Of a stretch of 64,000 bases of DNA, positions 42,801 through 51,510 are shown piece by piece. The number at the start of each line of letters is the position of its first letter. The first letter of the stretch is position 1. The notes under the pieces were generated by a model. That model ran no database searches. It was not told where the DNA came from and worked only from the letters and a program-made list of their open reading frames with translations. The stretch comes from WHSW01 sp963767285 (lineage in GTDB: Bacteria > Actinomycetota > Thermoleophilia > Solirubrobacterales > 70-9), in assembly GCA_963767285.1 (NCBI GenBank), contig CAVYDJ010000002.1, positions 806,001 through 870,000 of the forward strand, given 5' to 3'. The translations under genes were made by a program, and so were the position numbers.

Positions 42801-43879
42801 CCCGCTTCGCGCGCCCGCTGGGCAAGCGTCCGGATCTCGGCCAGATCCGGCCATCCGGAGGGATCGCCCGGGGGGCGGCGAACCCGGCGCTCGTCGCCGC
42901 CGGGCAGCTTCGCGAGGAGGTCGGCGTGCTCGGAAGCGGCGAGCTGCGCCGCGACCGTTTGCCGCGCCGTCGAGATGACGCCGTTGCGGTTGCGGTTGCT
43001 CATCAGGTTGCGGTTGATCACCCCGAGGTCCTCGGCAACCGGCTGGATCAGGACCACGGCGGTCCCGGCGGCGCGCAGCCTCTTCGCCTCGCTGCCGAGC
43101 CGCCGTCCCGAGGCGCGCCGGAAGGCGAGGTTCGGCCACTCGCGCGGATTCAGGGCGCTGACGGGATGCAGCGTCGAGGTCGGGTTGAGGCAGATCACGA
43201 GGTCGAGCTCCTGGTCGCGAAGCAGGTCGAGATTCGAGGTCGAGTAGATGCCGCCGTCGACGTACCGGCGCCCGCCGATCTCGACCGGGAAATAGAAGGC
43301 CGGGATCGCGCACGAGGCGGCGACCGCGTCGGCCAGCTCGGCCGCGGGGGCGTCGGCGCGGCCGAACGGGACGCGCCGCCCGGTCGCGTAGTCGCACGCG
43401 ACGACCCAGTGGTTGGGGTGGTCGGTCCACCCGTTCGGGACGACGCTGCGGATGATCTCCTTCAGCGGCTCCGTGGAGACGAATCCGCGCGGCGCCCAGC
43501 CGGCAAAGGCGGCGCCCGGCGAGTAGCGGTGCGGCGCGCGGAGCGCGCCCAGCGCCAGCGGCCAGGAGCCGGGCCCGATCGGCGGCCAGGCGCGCTCGAA
43601 CTGGAAGCGCGCGCCGCCGGACCGGTCGGCCTCGGCTGCCGGGCGACCCTGCGCGTCGACGACCCCGTCGAAGGTCTCGCCCGCCGAGTGGGCGACCATG
43701 AACCAGGGCGGGATCCCGGCTACGCAGAGCGAGCCGATCACCGAGCCGGCCGAGGTGCCGACGACGATGTCGGCGGTCGCCGGGTCCCAGCCGGTTGCGG
43801 CCGCGAGGGCGTCGAGGCCGCCGGTCAGCCACGCACCTCCCTGGACGCCTCCTGCTCCGAGGACGAGACCCACCCGCAT
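42797..43879 (-). CDS. Patatin-like phospholipase
   Basis: 360 residues. Oxyanion motif GAGGVQGG at 8-15, nucleophile elbow GTSAG with S43 and catalytic Asp in RYVDGGIY. The middle has ASCAIPAFYFPVEIGG. This is a Ser-Asp dyad lipase; substrates are acyl ester lipids. No signal peptide, so probably cytoplasmic or membrane-associated. Start ATG 43879 with a TAGCCT hexamer 7 nt upstream. The gene lies downstream of the catalase-like gene and converges with the GGDEF/HD-GYP gene. Confidence 0.92.
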   Translation of the reverse strand: MRVGLVLGAGGVQGGAWLTGGLDALAAATGWDPATADIVVGTSAGSVIGSLCVAGIPPWFMVAHSAGETFDGVVDAQGRPAAEADRSGGARFQFERAWPPIGPGSWPLALGALRAPHRYSPGAAFAGWAPRGFVSTEPLKEIIRSVVPNGWTDHPNHWVVACDYATGRRVPFGRADAPAAELADAVAASCAIPAFYFPVEIGGRRYVDGGIYSTSNLDLLRDQELDLVICLNPTSTLHPVSALNPREWPNLAFRRASGRRLGSEAKRLRAAGTAVVLIQPVAEDLGVINRNLMSNRNRNGVISTARQTVAAQLAASEHADLLAKLPGGDERRVRRPPGDPSGWPDLAEIRTLAQRAREAG

Positions 43880-43886
43880 GGGGGAG

Positions 43887-43892
43887 AGGCTA
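43887..43892 (-). promoter_or_regulatory. Candidate -10 element (TAGCCT) of the patatin gene
   Basis: TAGCCT on the complementary strand ends 7 nt before the ATG at 43879, in the 19-nt gap after the catalase-like gene. Leaderless initiation is possible. Confidence 0.35.
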
Positions 43893-43898
43893 GTGCAC

Positions 43899-44798
43899 CT
43901 ACCCGGCGGTTCGGCGCTCGTAGGAGAGGTCGTATACCGGGGGCCGGTAATGCAGCACCGGGTCGCCCGAGGGCTCGATCCCGTCGACCAGCCGCATCGG
44001 GTCCATGACGATCGAGTCGTCGGCGTCGCGGTCGATCGCCGTGACCTCGAGGGTCCCGACGACGACGCGCTCTCGCTCCCGCGGCCAGACCGAGGACGGG
44101 TCGTCGACGTCGTCGTCGGCCGCGGCGATCTGCACTTCGAGCTCCATCCGGATCGGCTCGCGCTCGAGCCGCTGCTCGAGGTCGTCGAACAGGTAGTCGG
44201 GGCCACGGCGCTTGGCTTCGGCCTTGCCGATGTCGGGCTCGTCGATGGTCGGCAGCCAGGTGTAGCGGACGAACCGCTCGGTGCCGTCGGGGGCGATCCA
44301 CCGGTAGGCGTGGAACGGGTAGTAGCGGCGCGCGGCGAAGCTCGCGCACCGGTTGAGGATCTTGCTGGCCCGCGGCAGCGCGGCGACCGCGCGCGGGTGG
44401 CGGATCGCGAAGCCGGGGAACTTGAGCAGCGCGGCCGGCGACGGCTTCGAGATCGCGAGCGTGTCGAGGAAGCCGCGCTCGTCGGGGAAGGTGTAGTGGG
44501 GGAGGGTCTGGCTGAGGATGTCGGTCCGGGTGCCGTCGGGGAGGTGAAAGGCGACCGCGAGCCCGCGAACGTCGGCGGAGTAGTCGGGGTCGTTCGGGTC
44601 GCCGCTGCCGTTCGAGAGCCGGGTCGTTACCGGGATCGGCTCGCCGCTCATATGACCGGCGCGCGTCAGGGTCCCCGCCGCGGCGGTCGCGGTGAAGGTC
44701 GAGGTGCAGATAACGCCCTTGGCGTGCAGCGCCCGGTGGCGGGCGTGGACCCCGAATCGCGCGGTAATCGCCGCGAGCCCCTCTTCTGCGGTGGTCAT
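43899..44798 (-). CDS. Catalase-related haem protein
   Basis: 299 residues. VHARHRALHAKGVICTSTFTAT has the distal His region of the catalase fold, and VTTRLSNGSGDPNDPDYSADVRGLAVAFHLPDG is the following conserved block. SKPSPAALLKFPGFAIRHP also fits. Small members of this group include catalase-related peroxidases. A haem-binding Tyr cannot be placed with certainty. Cytoplasmic by sequence. Located just downstream of the CAP-protein gene, 11 nt apart. Confidence 0.8.
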   Translation of the reverse strand: MTTAEEGLAAITARFGVHARHRALHAKGVICTSTFTATAAAGTLTRAGHMSGEPIPVTTRLSNGSGDPNDPDYSADVRGLAVAFHLPDGTRTDILSQTLPHYTFPDERGFLDTLAISKPSPAALLKFPGFAIRHPRAVAALPRASKILNRCASFAARRYYPFHAYRWIAPDGTERFVRYTWLPTIDEPDIGKAEAKRRGPDYLFDDLEQRLEREPIRMELEVQIAAADDDVDDPSSVWPRERERVVVGTLEVTAIDRDADDSIVMDPMRLVDGIEPSGDPVLHYRPPVYDLSYERRTAG

Positions 44799-44809
44799 TG
44801 CCCTGACCC

Positions 44810-45865
44810 TCAGCAGGCGGCCGCGACGCCCGCCTTGGCGTCCTTGACCCGTTGCTTGGCCTTGGCGATGCGGCGCTTGCTCGCGTCGCGCTGACGCAGC
44901 TTCTTCAGCTTCGCCTTGGCCTTGGCGAGCTTTGCCTCTGCGGCGTTGCAGGCGGCCTCGTCCGGGATGCGGAACGCCTTCACCGTGTAGGAGATCGGTC
45001 GTTCGGCGCCGTTGACGGTGACGCCGCTGATCGTGACCTTGAGGTCGTGATCCGCGGACGTCGCCGACGCCGGGACGGCGACCCTCCAGCTGAGCGTGCG
45101 CCCCGTGCCGTAGCCGTCGGCGAGGGCCTGGACGTTGGTGACGTCGAGCGGATCGCCGTCGAGCGAGACGCGGACCTGTGCGTTCGCGGTCGAGAACGAG
45201 GCCGCGTCGGAGGTGCCCCCGAGCGCGACCGACCAGTCCGCGAAGACCCATGGCCACGGCACGAAGCCGTTCGGCGGCCAGGACACCGTCGTCCCGGCCG
45301 GCACCGTCGCCTGCTGATCGCCGAACACGTAGAGCGCGTTCGTCGTCCCGGTCGACCCCGAGCCGAAGACCAGCGCCGCCGGGTCGATCACCCAGCGCCG
45401 GTGCCCGAGCGAGTCGACGCCGCCGTCGTCGACGAAACCGACCATGGCGGCCGCCCCGGAAAGCCCGAGGAACAGGTTGGACCGGCCGGCGCCCAACGCG
45501 CCGTCGTCCGAGTAGCACGGCCAACCCGGCCCAGGCGTGTGGCTGAGGTCGTTGGCGGCCCGCATCATCAGGGCAGCTGCGAGCGCCCGGTGGTTATAGG
45601 TCGCGTCGAAGGAGACTGGTCCGATGCCGGCAAACGAGCGCAACGTGTTGACCGTCCGCAGCGTCGCGTCGAGCGACGCCTGCGACTCGCTCCCGATGAC
45701 GCAGCCGTCGACCGAACCGGTCCAGCCGGCATCGACCCGTTCGTCGGCGAGCACCGAGCGGTAGGCGTCGAGCGCCGCGTCGCGCGTTGCCGGGGCCGCC
45801 GACGCGCTCGCCGGGACCAGGATCGCGAGCAGCGAGCAGGCGGCGAGCAGGACGCGACGGGTCAC
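44810..45865 (-). CDS. Secreted CAP/SCP-domain protein with basic coiled-coil tail
   Basis: 351 residues from GTG. Signal peptide 1-23. A CAP (PR-1-like) domain holds NTLRSFAGIGPVSFDATYN, then MMRAANDLSHTPGPGWPCYSDDG and GHRRWVIDPAALVFG. An Ig-like stretch follows. The last 50 residues are a Lys/Ala/Arg-rich helix (AEAKLAKAKAKLKKLRQRD). Secreted CAP proteins in bacteria have unclear roles; the cationic tail could attach to the wall. A TAGGCT hexamer ends 6 nt before the GTG. Confidence 0.85.
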   Translation of the reverse strand: MTRRVLLAACSLLAILVPASASAAPATRDAALDAYRSVLADERVDAGWTGSVDGCVIGSESQASLDATLRTVNTLRSFAGIGPVSFDATYNHRALAAALMMRAANDLSHTPGPGWPCYSDDGALGAGRSNLFLGLSGAAAMVGFVDDGGVDSLGHRRWVIDPAALVFGSGSTGTTNALYVFGDQQATVPAGTTVSWPPNGFVPWPWVFADWSVALGGTSDAASFSTANAQVRVSLDGDPLDVTNVQALADGYGTGRTLSWRVAVPASATSADHDLKVTISGVTVNGAERPISYTVKAFRIPDEAACNAAEAKLAKAKAKLKKLRQRDASKRRIAKAKQRVKDAKAGVAAAC

Positions 45866-45871
45866 AGCGCC

Positions 45872-45877
45872 AGCCTA
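45872..45877 (-). promoter_or_regulatory. Candidate -10 element (TAGGCT) of the CAP-protein gene
   Basis: TAGGCT ends 6 nt before the GTG at 45865. Its TAG is also the stop codon of the upstream acyl-CoA ligase gene, so the match may be partly coincidental. Confidence 0.35.
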
Positions 45878-47437
45878 CGGGCTGAACTCACGCTCCCGCA
45901 ATTCGATCCGCCGGATCTTCCCGGTCAGCGTCTTCGGCAGCTCGTCGGTGAACTCGATCCGCCGCGGGTACGCGTAGGCCGAGAGGCGCTCGCGGACGAA
46001 CCGCTGGATCTCGGTCGCGAGCTCGTCGGTCGCCTCGTGGCCGTCGGCGAGCACGATGAAGGCCTTGACGACGTTGCCCTTCACCTCGTCGGGCGAGGCG
46101 ACGGCCGCGGCCTCGCGGACCGCCGGGTGCTCGATGCAGGCCGACTCGACCTCGAACGGGCCGATCCGGTACCCGGCGGCGATGATCACGTCATCGGCGC
46201 GGCCGGCGTACCAGACGTAGCCGTCTGAGTCCATCGTCGCCGCGTCCTTGCTGTGGAACCACTCGCCGCCGAACGTCTCCTCCGAGGCGTCGGGCAGGTT
46301 CCAGTAGCCGATCGGGTAGTGCGGGTTCGAGCGGGCGCGCAGGCAGATCTCGCCGCGCTCGCCGCGGGCGACCGGCTGCTCGTCCTCGTCGAGGATCTCA
46401 ACGTCCCAGCCCGGCATCGTGCGGCCCATCGAGCCCTCGCGCACCTCCATGAACGGGAAGTTCGCGCACAGCGGATAGGACTCGGTCAGCCCGTAGTAGT
46501 CGAGCACCGTCAGCCCGTACTGCTCGCGGAACCAGCGGATCGCCTCGGGGTTGAGCGGCTCGCCCGCCGAGCAGACGATCCGGAACTGCTGCGGGTAGCG
46601 CTCGCCCGCGTCTTCGATCGCCATCATCGCGCGCATCGCGGTGGGGGTCGTGAACACGTTCGTCACCTTGTGGCGCGACAGGAAGTCGAGCTGGTCGGCC
46701 GGGACGAATCCCGCCGCGCGCTGCAGCACGTACTGGACCGCGCCCAGACGCCACGGGCCGAGCAGGGGGGAGATGCCGGCCGCCCACGCCCACTCGCCCA
46801 TCCCGTGAAAGCCCTCGCCGTCGCGGACGTCGTGGCAGTAGACGAACTCCTCGTGGGCGAGGATGTAGCGGTGGGCGTGGACGATGCCCTTCGCCTTCCC
46901 GGTCGTCCCTGACGTGTAATAGAGCTGCGCGGGGTCGTCGGCCGAGGTGTCCTCGCAGACGCGCTCGGTCGGCTGCCCGGCGAGCAGGCCGTCGCCGGCG
47001 TCGAGGACGAGCAGCTCGTCCACCAGTGAGGGGTCGAAGCGGCCCGCGTTCGCCTCGTCGGTGATCAGCAGCTTCGGCGTCGAGTCGGTGAGCCGGTGGC
47101 GGATCCCGTCGTCGCCGTAGAGCACCGACATCGAGAGCAGGATCGCCCCCAACTTCCACGTCCCGAAGAAGATCGCCGCGGTCTCGGGGGTCGGCGGCAG
47201 CACAACCGCGACCCGGTCGCCCCGAACCACCCCGTGGCCGCGCAGCAGATGGGCGGCCTGGTTGGCGAGGTCCTGAAGCTCGCCCCACTCGAGCTCCCGC
47301 GTTGCACCGTCGAAGCGCTCCCACACCATCGCCGGCTTGTCGCGCGGATGCTTGTCGCAGACGTCGGCGGCGATGTTGTACCGCTCGGGCACGATCCACT
47401 CGTGCTCGGCGCAGGCCTGCTCGTACGACTCGACCAC
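45875..47437 (-). CDS. AMP-forming acyl-CoA synthetase
   Basis: 520 residues from GTG. The P-loop-like motif YYTSGTTGKAKGIVH lies near 172-186, VLDYYGLTESYPLCAN is the second adenylation block, and the C-terminal domain has YVWYAGRADDVIIAAGYRIGP and the catalytic Lys in LPKTLTGKIRR. The length and W/Y-rich core resemble medium-chain (MACS/ACSM) ligases. It activates a carboxylic acid to its CoA thioester with ATP. It could feed acids from the alcohol-oxidising fusion to beta-oxidation, though the genes are far apart. A TAGGCT hexamer ends 6 nt before the start. Confidence 0.92.
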   Translation of the reverse strand: MVESYEQACAEHEWIVPERYNIAADVCDKHPRDKPAMVWERFDGATRELEWGELQDLANQAAHLLRGHGVVRGDRVAVVLPPTPETAAIFFGTWKLGAILLSMSVLYGDDGIRHRLTDSTPKLLITDEANAGRFDPSLVDELLVLDAGDGLLAGQPTERVCEDTSADDPAQLYYTSGTTGKAKGIVHAHRYILAHEEFVYCHDVRDGEGFHGMGEWAWAAGISPLLGPWRLGAVQYVLQRAAGFVPADQLDFLSRHKVTNVFTTPTAMRAMMAIEDAGERYPQQFRIVCSAGEPLNPEAIRWFREQYGLTVLDYYGLTESYPLCANFPFMEVREGSMGRTMPGWDVEILDEDEQPVARGERGEICLRARSNPHYPIGYWNLPDASEETFGGEWFHSKDAATMDSDGYVWYAGRADDVIIAAGYRIGPFEVESACIEHPAVREAAAVASPDEVKGNVVKAFIVLADGHEATDELATEIQRFVRERLSAYAYPRRIEFTDELPKTLTGKIRRIELREREFSP

Positions 47438-47443
47438 GACCCC

Positions 47444-47449
47444 AGCCTA
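47444..47449 (-). promoter_or_regulatory. Candidate -10 element (TAGGCT) of the acyl-CoA synthetase gene
   Basis: TAGGCT on the complementary strand ends 6 nt before the GTG at 47437 and is not a stop codon. Leaderless start is likely if this is the -10 box. Confidence 0.5.
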
Positions 47450-47455
47450 CCCCGC

Positions 47456-47461
47456 TAGATT
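47456..47461 (+). promoter_or_regulatory. Candidate -10 element (TAGATT) of tRNA-Leu
   Basis: TAGATT ends 13 nt before the mature tRNA 5' end. This matches a TANNNT -10 with a short 5' leader to be trimmed by RNase P. Confidence 0.5.
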
Positions 47462-47474
47462 TGACCGTCCACAG

Positions 47475-47558
<84 letters not shown>

Positions 47559-47756
47559 TCAGCAAGCAACGGTTCGGGACGTGTCGCCTTAGGTTGGTCC
47601 GCCGAAACGACGATCGTCCGCGCCGGATGCGCTTCAGCTGTTCGCGCGATGCGGAAGCGCGGTCACCAGCAGCATCGGCCCGACCGATGAGTTATGCGAC
47701 CCCGCCGGGTCTCACCCCAAACACGCCATCCAACTCCGGAAGCAAGGAAGACATAT

Positions 47757-48170
47757 ATGGATATGGACTGGACGCTCGAGGTCGTTGTGGTTCCCGTTTC
47801 GGACGTGGACCGTGCCAAGGCCTTCTACGCCGACCAGCTCGGCTTCAACGTCGACCACGACATCCACATCAGTGAGGGCAACCGGATCGTGCAGCTCACC
47901 CCGCCCGGATCGGGTTGCTCGATCGTCGTCGGTGAGGGAATGGTCCCGGACATGCCGCCGGGCTCACTCAAGGGCCTGCAGCTGGTCGTCGGCGACATCC
48001 ACGCGGCGCGAGCACAGCTCGTGGAGCGAGGGGTGCAGGTAGGTGAGGTCCAGGTCCTGGGCGAGAACCCGACCCCTCAGCCGGACCCGCTGGACAACGT
48101 CGGATTCGTGTTCTTCAGCGATCCGGACGGCAACGCCTGGGCCGTACAGCAGATTTCTGCCCGCGCCTAG
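47757..48170 (+). CDS. VOC (glyoxalase/bleomycin-resistance) family protein
   Basis: 137 residues. LEVVVVPVSDVDRAKAFYADQLGF is the first babbb unit, and NVGFVFFSDPDGNAWAVQQ carries the end of the second. A metal-binding Glu/His set is only partly visible. VOC proteins include glyoxalases, dioxygenases and resistance proteins; the exact role is not clear. AAGGAAG lies 6 nt before the ATG at 47757. The gene stands alone between tRNA-Leu and two hairpins. Confidence 0.85.
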   Translation: MDMDWTLEVVVVPVSDVDRAKAFYADQLGFNVDHDIHISEGNRIVQLTPPGSGCSIVVGEGMVPDMPPGSLKGLQLVVGDIHAARAQLVERGVQVGEVQVLGENPTPQPDPLDNVGFVFFSDPDGNAWAVQQISARA

Positions 48171-48171
48171 C

Positions 48172-48227
48172 GTCAGCCCACACCGCGCAGGCTGACCGTC
48201 CTCGCTGCTCCTCCCGCGTGGGAGCAG
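48172..48227. terminator. Two terminator-like hairpins between convergent genes
   Basis: GTCAGCC (48172-48178) pairs with GGCTGAC (48190-48196) over an 11-nt loop. CTGCTCC (48205-48211) pairs with GGAGCAG (48221-48227) over 9 nt. They lie in the 85-nt gap between the VOC and PAS-EAL genes, which converge. No U-tract follows, as is common for high-GC actinobacteria. They could stop transcription from both sides. Confidence 0.45.
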
Positions 48228-48255
48228 AAGCGGCACTCTTCGGGGCGAACCGAGG

Positions 48256-49803
48256 CTACGAAGCGCCGACCGGCGCCGGCCGCCCGAGGTGGAAGCCCTG
48301 GGCGAACGTGGCGCCCATCGACCTGACGAGCTCGAGCGTGCGCTCGTCCTCGACTCCCTCGGCGACCGTCCAGAGCCCGAACTCGCCGGCGATGTCGATG
48401 ATCGACTTGACGACCTGGCGATCGTCCGGCGAATCGGCCAGCCCCTGCACGAAGCTGACGTCGATCTTGAGGAAGCTGACCGGCAGCGTGCGCAGGTAGG
48501 TGAACGAGCCGAAGCCGACGCCGAAGTCGTCGAGCGCCAGCCGGGCGCCGCATCTGGTGATCTCCTCGGCGAACGCCTGCGCCGCCTCCAGCACGGCGGC
48601 ATCGGCGGTCTCGGTGATCTCGAAGATCACCCGGCGTGCCGCATCGGGCGCGTCGGCGAGCAGGCGGCCGATCCGCTCGCGCGCGCCGGGGTCGCAGAGC
48701 GTCACCGCCGAGATGTTCACCTGCGTCGGCATCCGTGGGGCCAGCTCCAACGCCTGGGAGACCATCCAGACGTCGATCGGCTGCACCAGGCCGTAGCGCT
48801 CGGCGGCCGGCAGGAAGCTCTTGGGGACCTGGATCTCCTCCGTCGACCCCTCGGGCCGCATCCGGGCCAGCAGCTCGCTCGAGGCATGGGCCCCCGTCTG
48901 GAGGTTGACGATCGGCTGCGCGTAGGCCAGCACCCGTCCCTCGTCGAGCGCCGAGTTGATCCGGCTCGTCCACTCGAGGCGCTGGCGCCGCTCGCTGTCG
49001 CGTTCCCGGCGCTCGGTGATATCGGTGGCGATCGTGCACGTCTCGGCCGGGATCCCGTGCTCGTCGGGCAGCGCGAAGGTGACCGTCATGTAGGTGCGCT
49101 CCTCGCCGTCGCGGGACAGCACCGCCTCGTCGTAGACCGGGTCGCCCTCGCTGGCGGCTCGCCGGTCGTTGACGCGCTGGGCCTCCGCGATCTCCGGCGG
49201 GAAGACATCGGCGCATTGCCGGCCGGTCAGATCGCCCTCCGGCAGCCCGGCGGTCCGTTCGGCCTCGGCGTTGCTCATCAGGTAGCGGCCGTCGAGATCC
49301 TTGACGGTGATCATCGAGGGCGTGTTGTCCAGGATCGCCTGCATCCGCCGCTCGCTGGTCCCCAGCGCCCGCTCGACGTTGGCGCGATCGGTGATGTCGT
49401 GGCAGACGCCGACGAGCGCCTCGGCCGTGCCGTCGGGGCCCGAGATCACGCGCCCCTGCGACAGCAGGATCCGCTCGGCGCCATCGGCCCGGATGATCCG
49501 CTCCTCGAACACGAACGGCTCCAGCGACTCGAGCGAGGCCGCGATGTGGCCCCAGATCCGGTCGCGATCGTCGGCGTGGACCCGCTCGATGAACGCGTCG
49601 ACTGTGCCCGCGAACTCCCCCGGATGCAGGCCGTAGATCTCGTGTAGCTCGTCGGACCAGTACACCTGCCCGCCGGTCACATCCCACTTCCAGATCCCGA
49701 ACCGCGCGATCCGCTCGGCCTCGGCGAGCAACTCGGCCGGATCGCTGGGCGAGAGGGGGTGGGCGGGATGAGACGTGGCTTCGCGCATTGTGCGCAACAT
49801 CAC
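48256..49803 (-). CDS. PAS-PAS-EAL c-di-GMP phosphodiesterase
   Basis: 515 residues, no membrane segment. Two PAS domains (about 20-140 with FGIWKWDVTGGQVYWSDE, and about 150-265 with ITVKDLDGRYLMSN) precede an EAL domain. The EAL motif is ELLARMR, and the other site residues are there: N in QVNIS, E in FEITET, DD in LALDDFGVG, K in FLKIDVSF, E in TVAEGVED and Q in AQGFHLGRP. So it should hydrolyse c-di-GMP, controlled by the PAS sensors. It lacks a GGDEF domain. The start is uncertain among three nearby codons (49803, 49800, 49788). Confidence 0.92.
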   Translation of the reverse strand: MMLRTMREATSHPAHPLSPSDPAELLAEAERIARFGIWKWDVTGGQVYWSDELHEIYGLHPGEFAGTVDAFIERVHADDRDRIWGHIAASLESLEPFVFEERIIRADGAERILLSQGRVISGPDGTAEALVGVCHDITDRANVERALGTSERRMQAILDNTPSMITVKDLDGRYLMSNAEAERTAGLPEGDLTGRQCADVFPPEIAEAQRVNDRRAASEGDPVYDEAVLSRDGEERTYMTVTFALPDEHGIPAETCTIATDITERRERDSERRQRLEWTSRINSALDEGRVLAYAQPIVNLQTGAHASSELLARMRPEGSTEEIQVPKSFLPAAERYGLVQPIDVWMVSQALELAPRMPTQVNISAVTLCDPGARERIGRLLADAPDAARRVIFEITETADAAVLEAAQAFAEEITRCGARLALDDFGVGFGSFTYLRTLPVSFLKIDVSFVQGLADSPDDRQVVKSIIDIAGEFGLWTVAEGVEDERTLELVRSMGATFAQGFHLGRPAPVGAS

Positions 49804-49853
49804 TTGACGAGCAGGGCAATCCTACCCCGGGACCGCGATTCTCTCCAGCTATC

Positions 49854-51353
49854 GTGCCGCCGGTGCACGACCCGGTGCCACCGGCCCGCCGGTCGCTGAA
49901 CGTCCTCGGCACCGCAGCCTTCCTGGCCTTCCTCGTCGCCGGCTTCGCCGCCGGCCTCGCCCTGCGCCACGGCCCGGCCGAGCCGCCGGCGAAGCGCGCC
50001 GGGCCCGAGGAGGCGGCGCCGAAGCCGAACGTGGTCGTCCTGATGACCGACGATCAGACGCTCGAGCAGATGCGCGCCCTGCCGCGGACCCGGAAGCTGA
50101 TCGGCACCCAGGGGGTCAAGTTCAAGCGCTTCTACGTCACCGATCCGCTCTGCTGCCCCTCGCGAGCCACCTTCCTCACCGGTCAGTACGCCCACAACAC
50201 CGGGGTGATCTCGAACGGAGGCCCGAACGCGCTCGAGGCGTTCGACGAGTCCAAGACGCTCGGCGTCTGGCTGCGCGAGGCCGGGTACCGGACCGCGTTC
50301 GTCGGCAAGTACCTGAACGACTACGGCATCGCCGATCCCGGGCACGTGCCGCCCGGGTGGAGCGAATGGCGAGCGCTGCTCGAGCCGACGACGCAGCGCT
50401 ACTTCGACTACGACCTCAACGAGGACGGGGTCGTCACGCACTACGGCACCGCGCCCGAGGACTACAAGACCCGCGTGATCGGCCACCTCGCGGTCGACGC
50501 GATCCGCCACGCCGCACGCGGCAACCGCCCGCTGTTCCTCTACGTCGGCTTCAACGCGCCGCACGCACCGAGCACGCCTGCACCACGTGACGCCGGCACC
50601 CTCGACGGCGTCACGGCCCCGCGGACGCCGGCCTTCAACGAGAAGGACGTCTCCGACAAGCCGAGCTTCCTGCGCGACCGCCCGCCGCTGGACGCCGCCG
50701 CGCGGGCGCGGATCGACGCCCGCAACCAGCGGGCGCTCGAATCGCTGGCCGAGGTCGATCGCCAGATCGCCCGGATCGTCGCCGAGCTGCGCGCCAAGGA
50801 GGAGCTCGGGAACACCTACCTCCTCTTCACCTCCGACAACGGCTACCTCGACGGGGAGCACCGGATCGAGTTCGGCAAGCTGCTCCCCTACGAGCCGGCC
50901 GCCCAGGTTCCGCTGCTGATCCGCGGGCCCCGGCTCAATGCTGGGGAGACATCCGACGCCCTCGTCGGCAACGTCGACCTGGCGCCGACGATCGCCCGGG
51001 TGGCGGGCGCGGAACCGAACCTGACCGTCGACGGGCATTCGCTGCTCTCGCTGGCCCGCAACCCCGACCGCTCGACCGACCGCGCGCTGCTGCTCGAGTC
51101 GCTGGTCCGCGATCGTTCCACCTACTACGGCTACCCCTACGCTGCAGTCCGCAGCGGCCATTTCCTCTACGTCGACTACGCGACCGGCGACACCGAGCTC
51201 TACAACCTCAACCGGGATCCGTTCGAGCTCGAATCGCTCGCCGGCGACCCCGATTACGCCGACAAGGAACGCGCCCTGGCGGCGGCGCTCGAGCAGCTGC
51301 GCGACTGCCGCGGGGTGGGCTGTGAGGTCACGGTCGAGCCGGCCGGAGGCTGA
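49854..51353 (+). CDS. Membrane-anchored or secreted sulfatase
   Basis: 499 residues from GTG 49854 (GTG 49863 is possible). One hydrophobic segment at about 17-37 without a clear cleavage site suggests a signal anchor. Metal ligands lie in NVVVLMTDDQ. The formylglycine motif is LCCPSRATFLTG (C100, R104), and FTSDNGYLDGEHRIEFGK is the second metal site. Similar in length and motifs to the sulfatase at 27800, so the two are paralogues. The substrate is a sulfate ester outside the membrane; the C-terminal 60 residues are variable. Confidence 0.9.
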   Translation: MPPVHDPVPPARRSLNVLGTAAFLAFLVAGFAAGLALRHGPAEPPAKRAGPEEAAPKPNVVVLMTDDQTLEQMRALPRTRKLIGTQGVKFKRFYVTDPLCCPSRATFLTGQYAHNTGVISNGGPNALEAFDESKTLGVWLREAGYRTAFVGKYLNDYGIADPGHVPPGWSEWRALLEPTTQRYFDYDLNEDGVVTHYGTAPEDYKTRVIGHLAVDAIRHAARGNRPLFLYVGFNAPHAPSTPAPRDAGTLDGVTAPRTPAFNEKDVSDKPSFLRDRPPLDAAARARIDARNQRALESLAEVDRQIARIVAELRAKEELGNTYLLFTSDNGYLDGEHRIEFGKLLPYEPAAQVPLLIRGPRLNAGETSDALVGNVDLAPTIARVAGAEPNLTVDGHSLLSLARNPDRSTDRALLLESLVRDRSTYYGYPYAAVRSGHFLYVDYATGDTELYNLNRDPFELESLAGDPDYADKERALAAALEQLRDCRGVGCEVTVEPAGG

Positions 51354-51364
51354 TCATCCGGCCG
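51340..51364 (+). terminator. Terminator-like hairpin at the end of the sulfatase gene
   Basis: CGGCCGGA (51340-51347) pairs perfectly with TCCGGCCG (51357-51364) over a 9-nt loop that contains the sulfatase stop codon. No U-tract follows. The -10 hexamer of tRNA-Glu starts 2 nt later, so the hairpin would insulate the tRNA. Confidence 0.45.
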
Positions 51365-51365
51365 C

Positions 51366-51371
51366 TAGACT
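51366..51371 (+). promoter_or_regulatory. Candidate -10 element (TAGACT) of tRNA-Glu
   Basis: TAGACT ends 11 nt before the mature tRNA 5' end, like the element in front of tRNA-Leu. Confidence 0.5.
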
Positions 51372-51382
51372 GGCCCCCTCGC

Positions 51383-51455
51383 GCCGCTATCGTCTAGGGG
51401 ACTAGGACGCCGCCCTCTCACGGCGGAAACCCGGGTTCGAATCCCGGTAGCGGTA
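51383..51455 (+). tRNA. tRNA-Glu, anticodon CTC
   Basis: 73 nt. Acceptor arm GCCGCTA pairs with TAGCGGT (51448-51454), discriminator A at 51455. The anticodon stem CCGCC/GGCGG encloses the loop CTCTCAC with CTC. The T-arm is CCGGGTTCGAATCCCGG. CCA is not encoded. A short upstream hairpin and a TAGACT -10 candidate precede it. Confidence 0.96.
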
Positions 51456-51510
51456 CCTCTCGGCTCCCACCCTACGAATACGCGTGCGCGGGCCGGGTAG
51501 ACGCCCATCG

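Noticed and set aside
47559..47756. Small ORFs after tRNA-Leu
   Set aside because: They have no ribosome sites or protein-like composition. Nothing convincing is seen in this gap.
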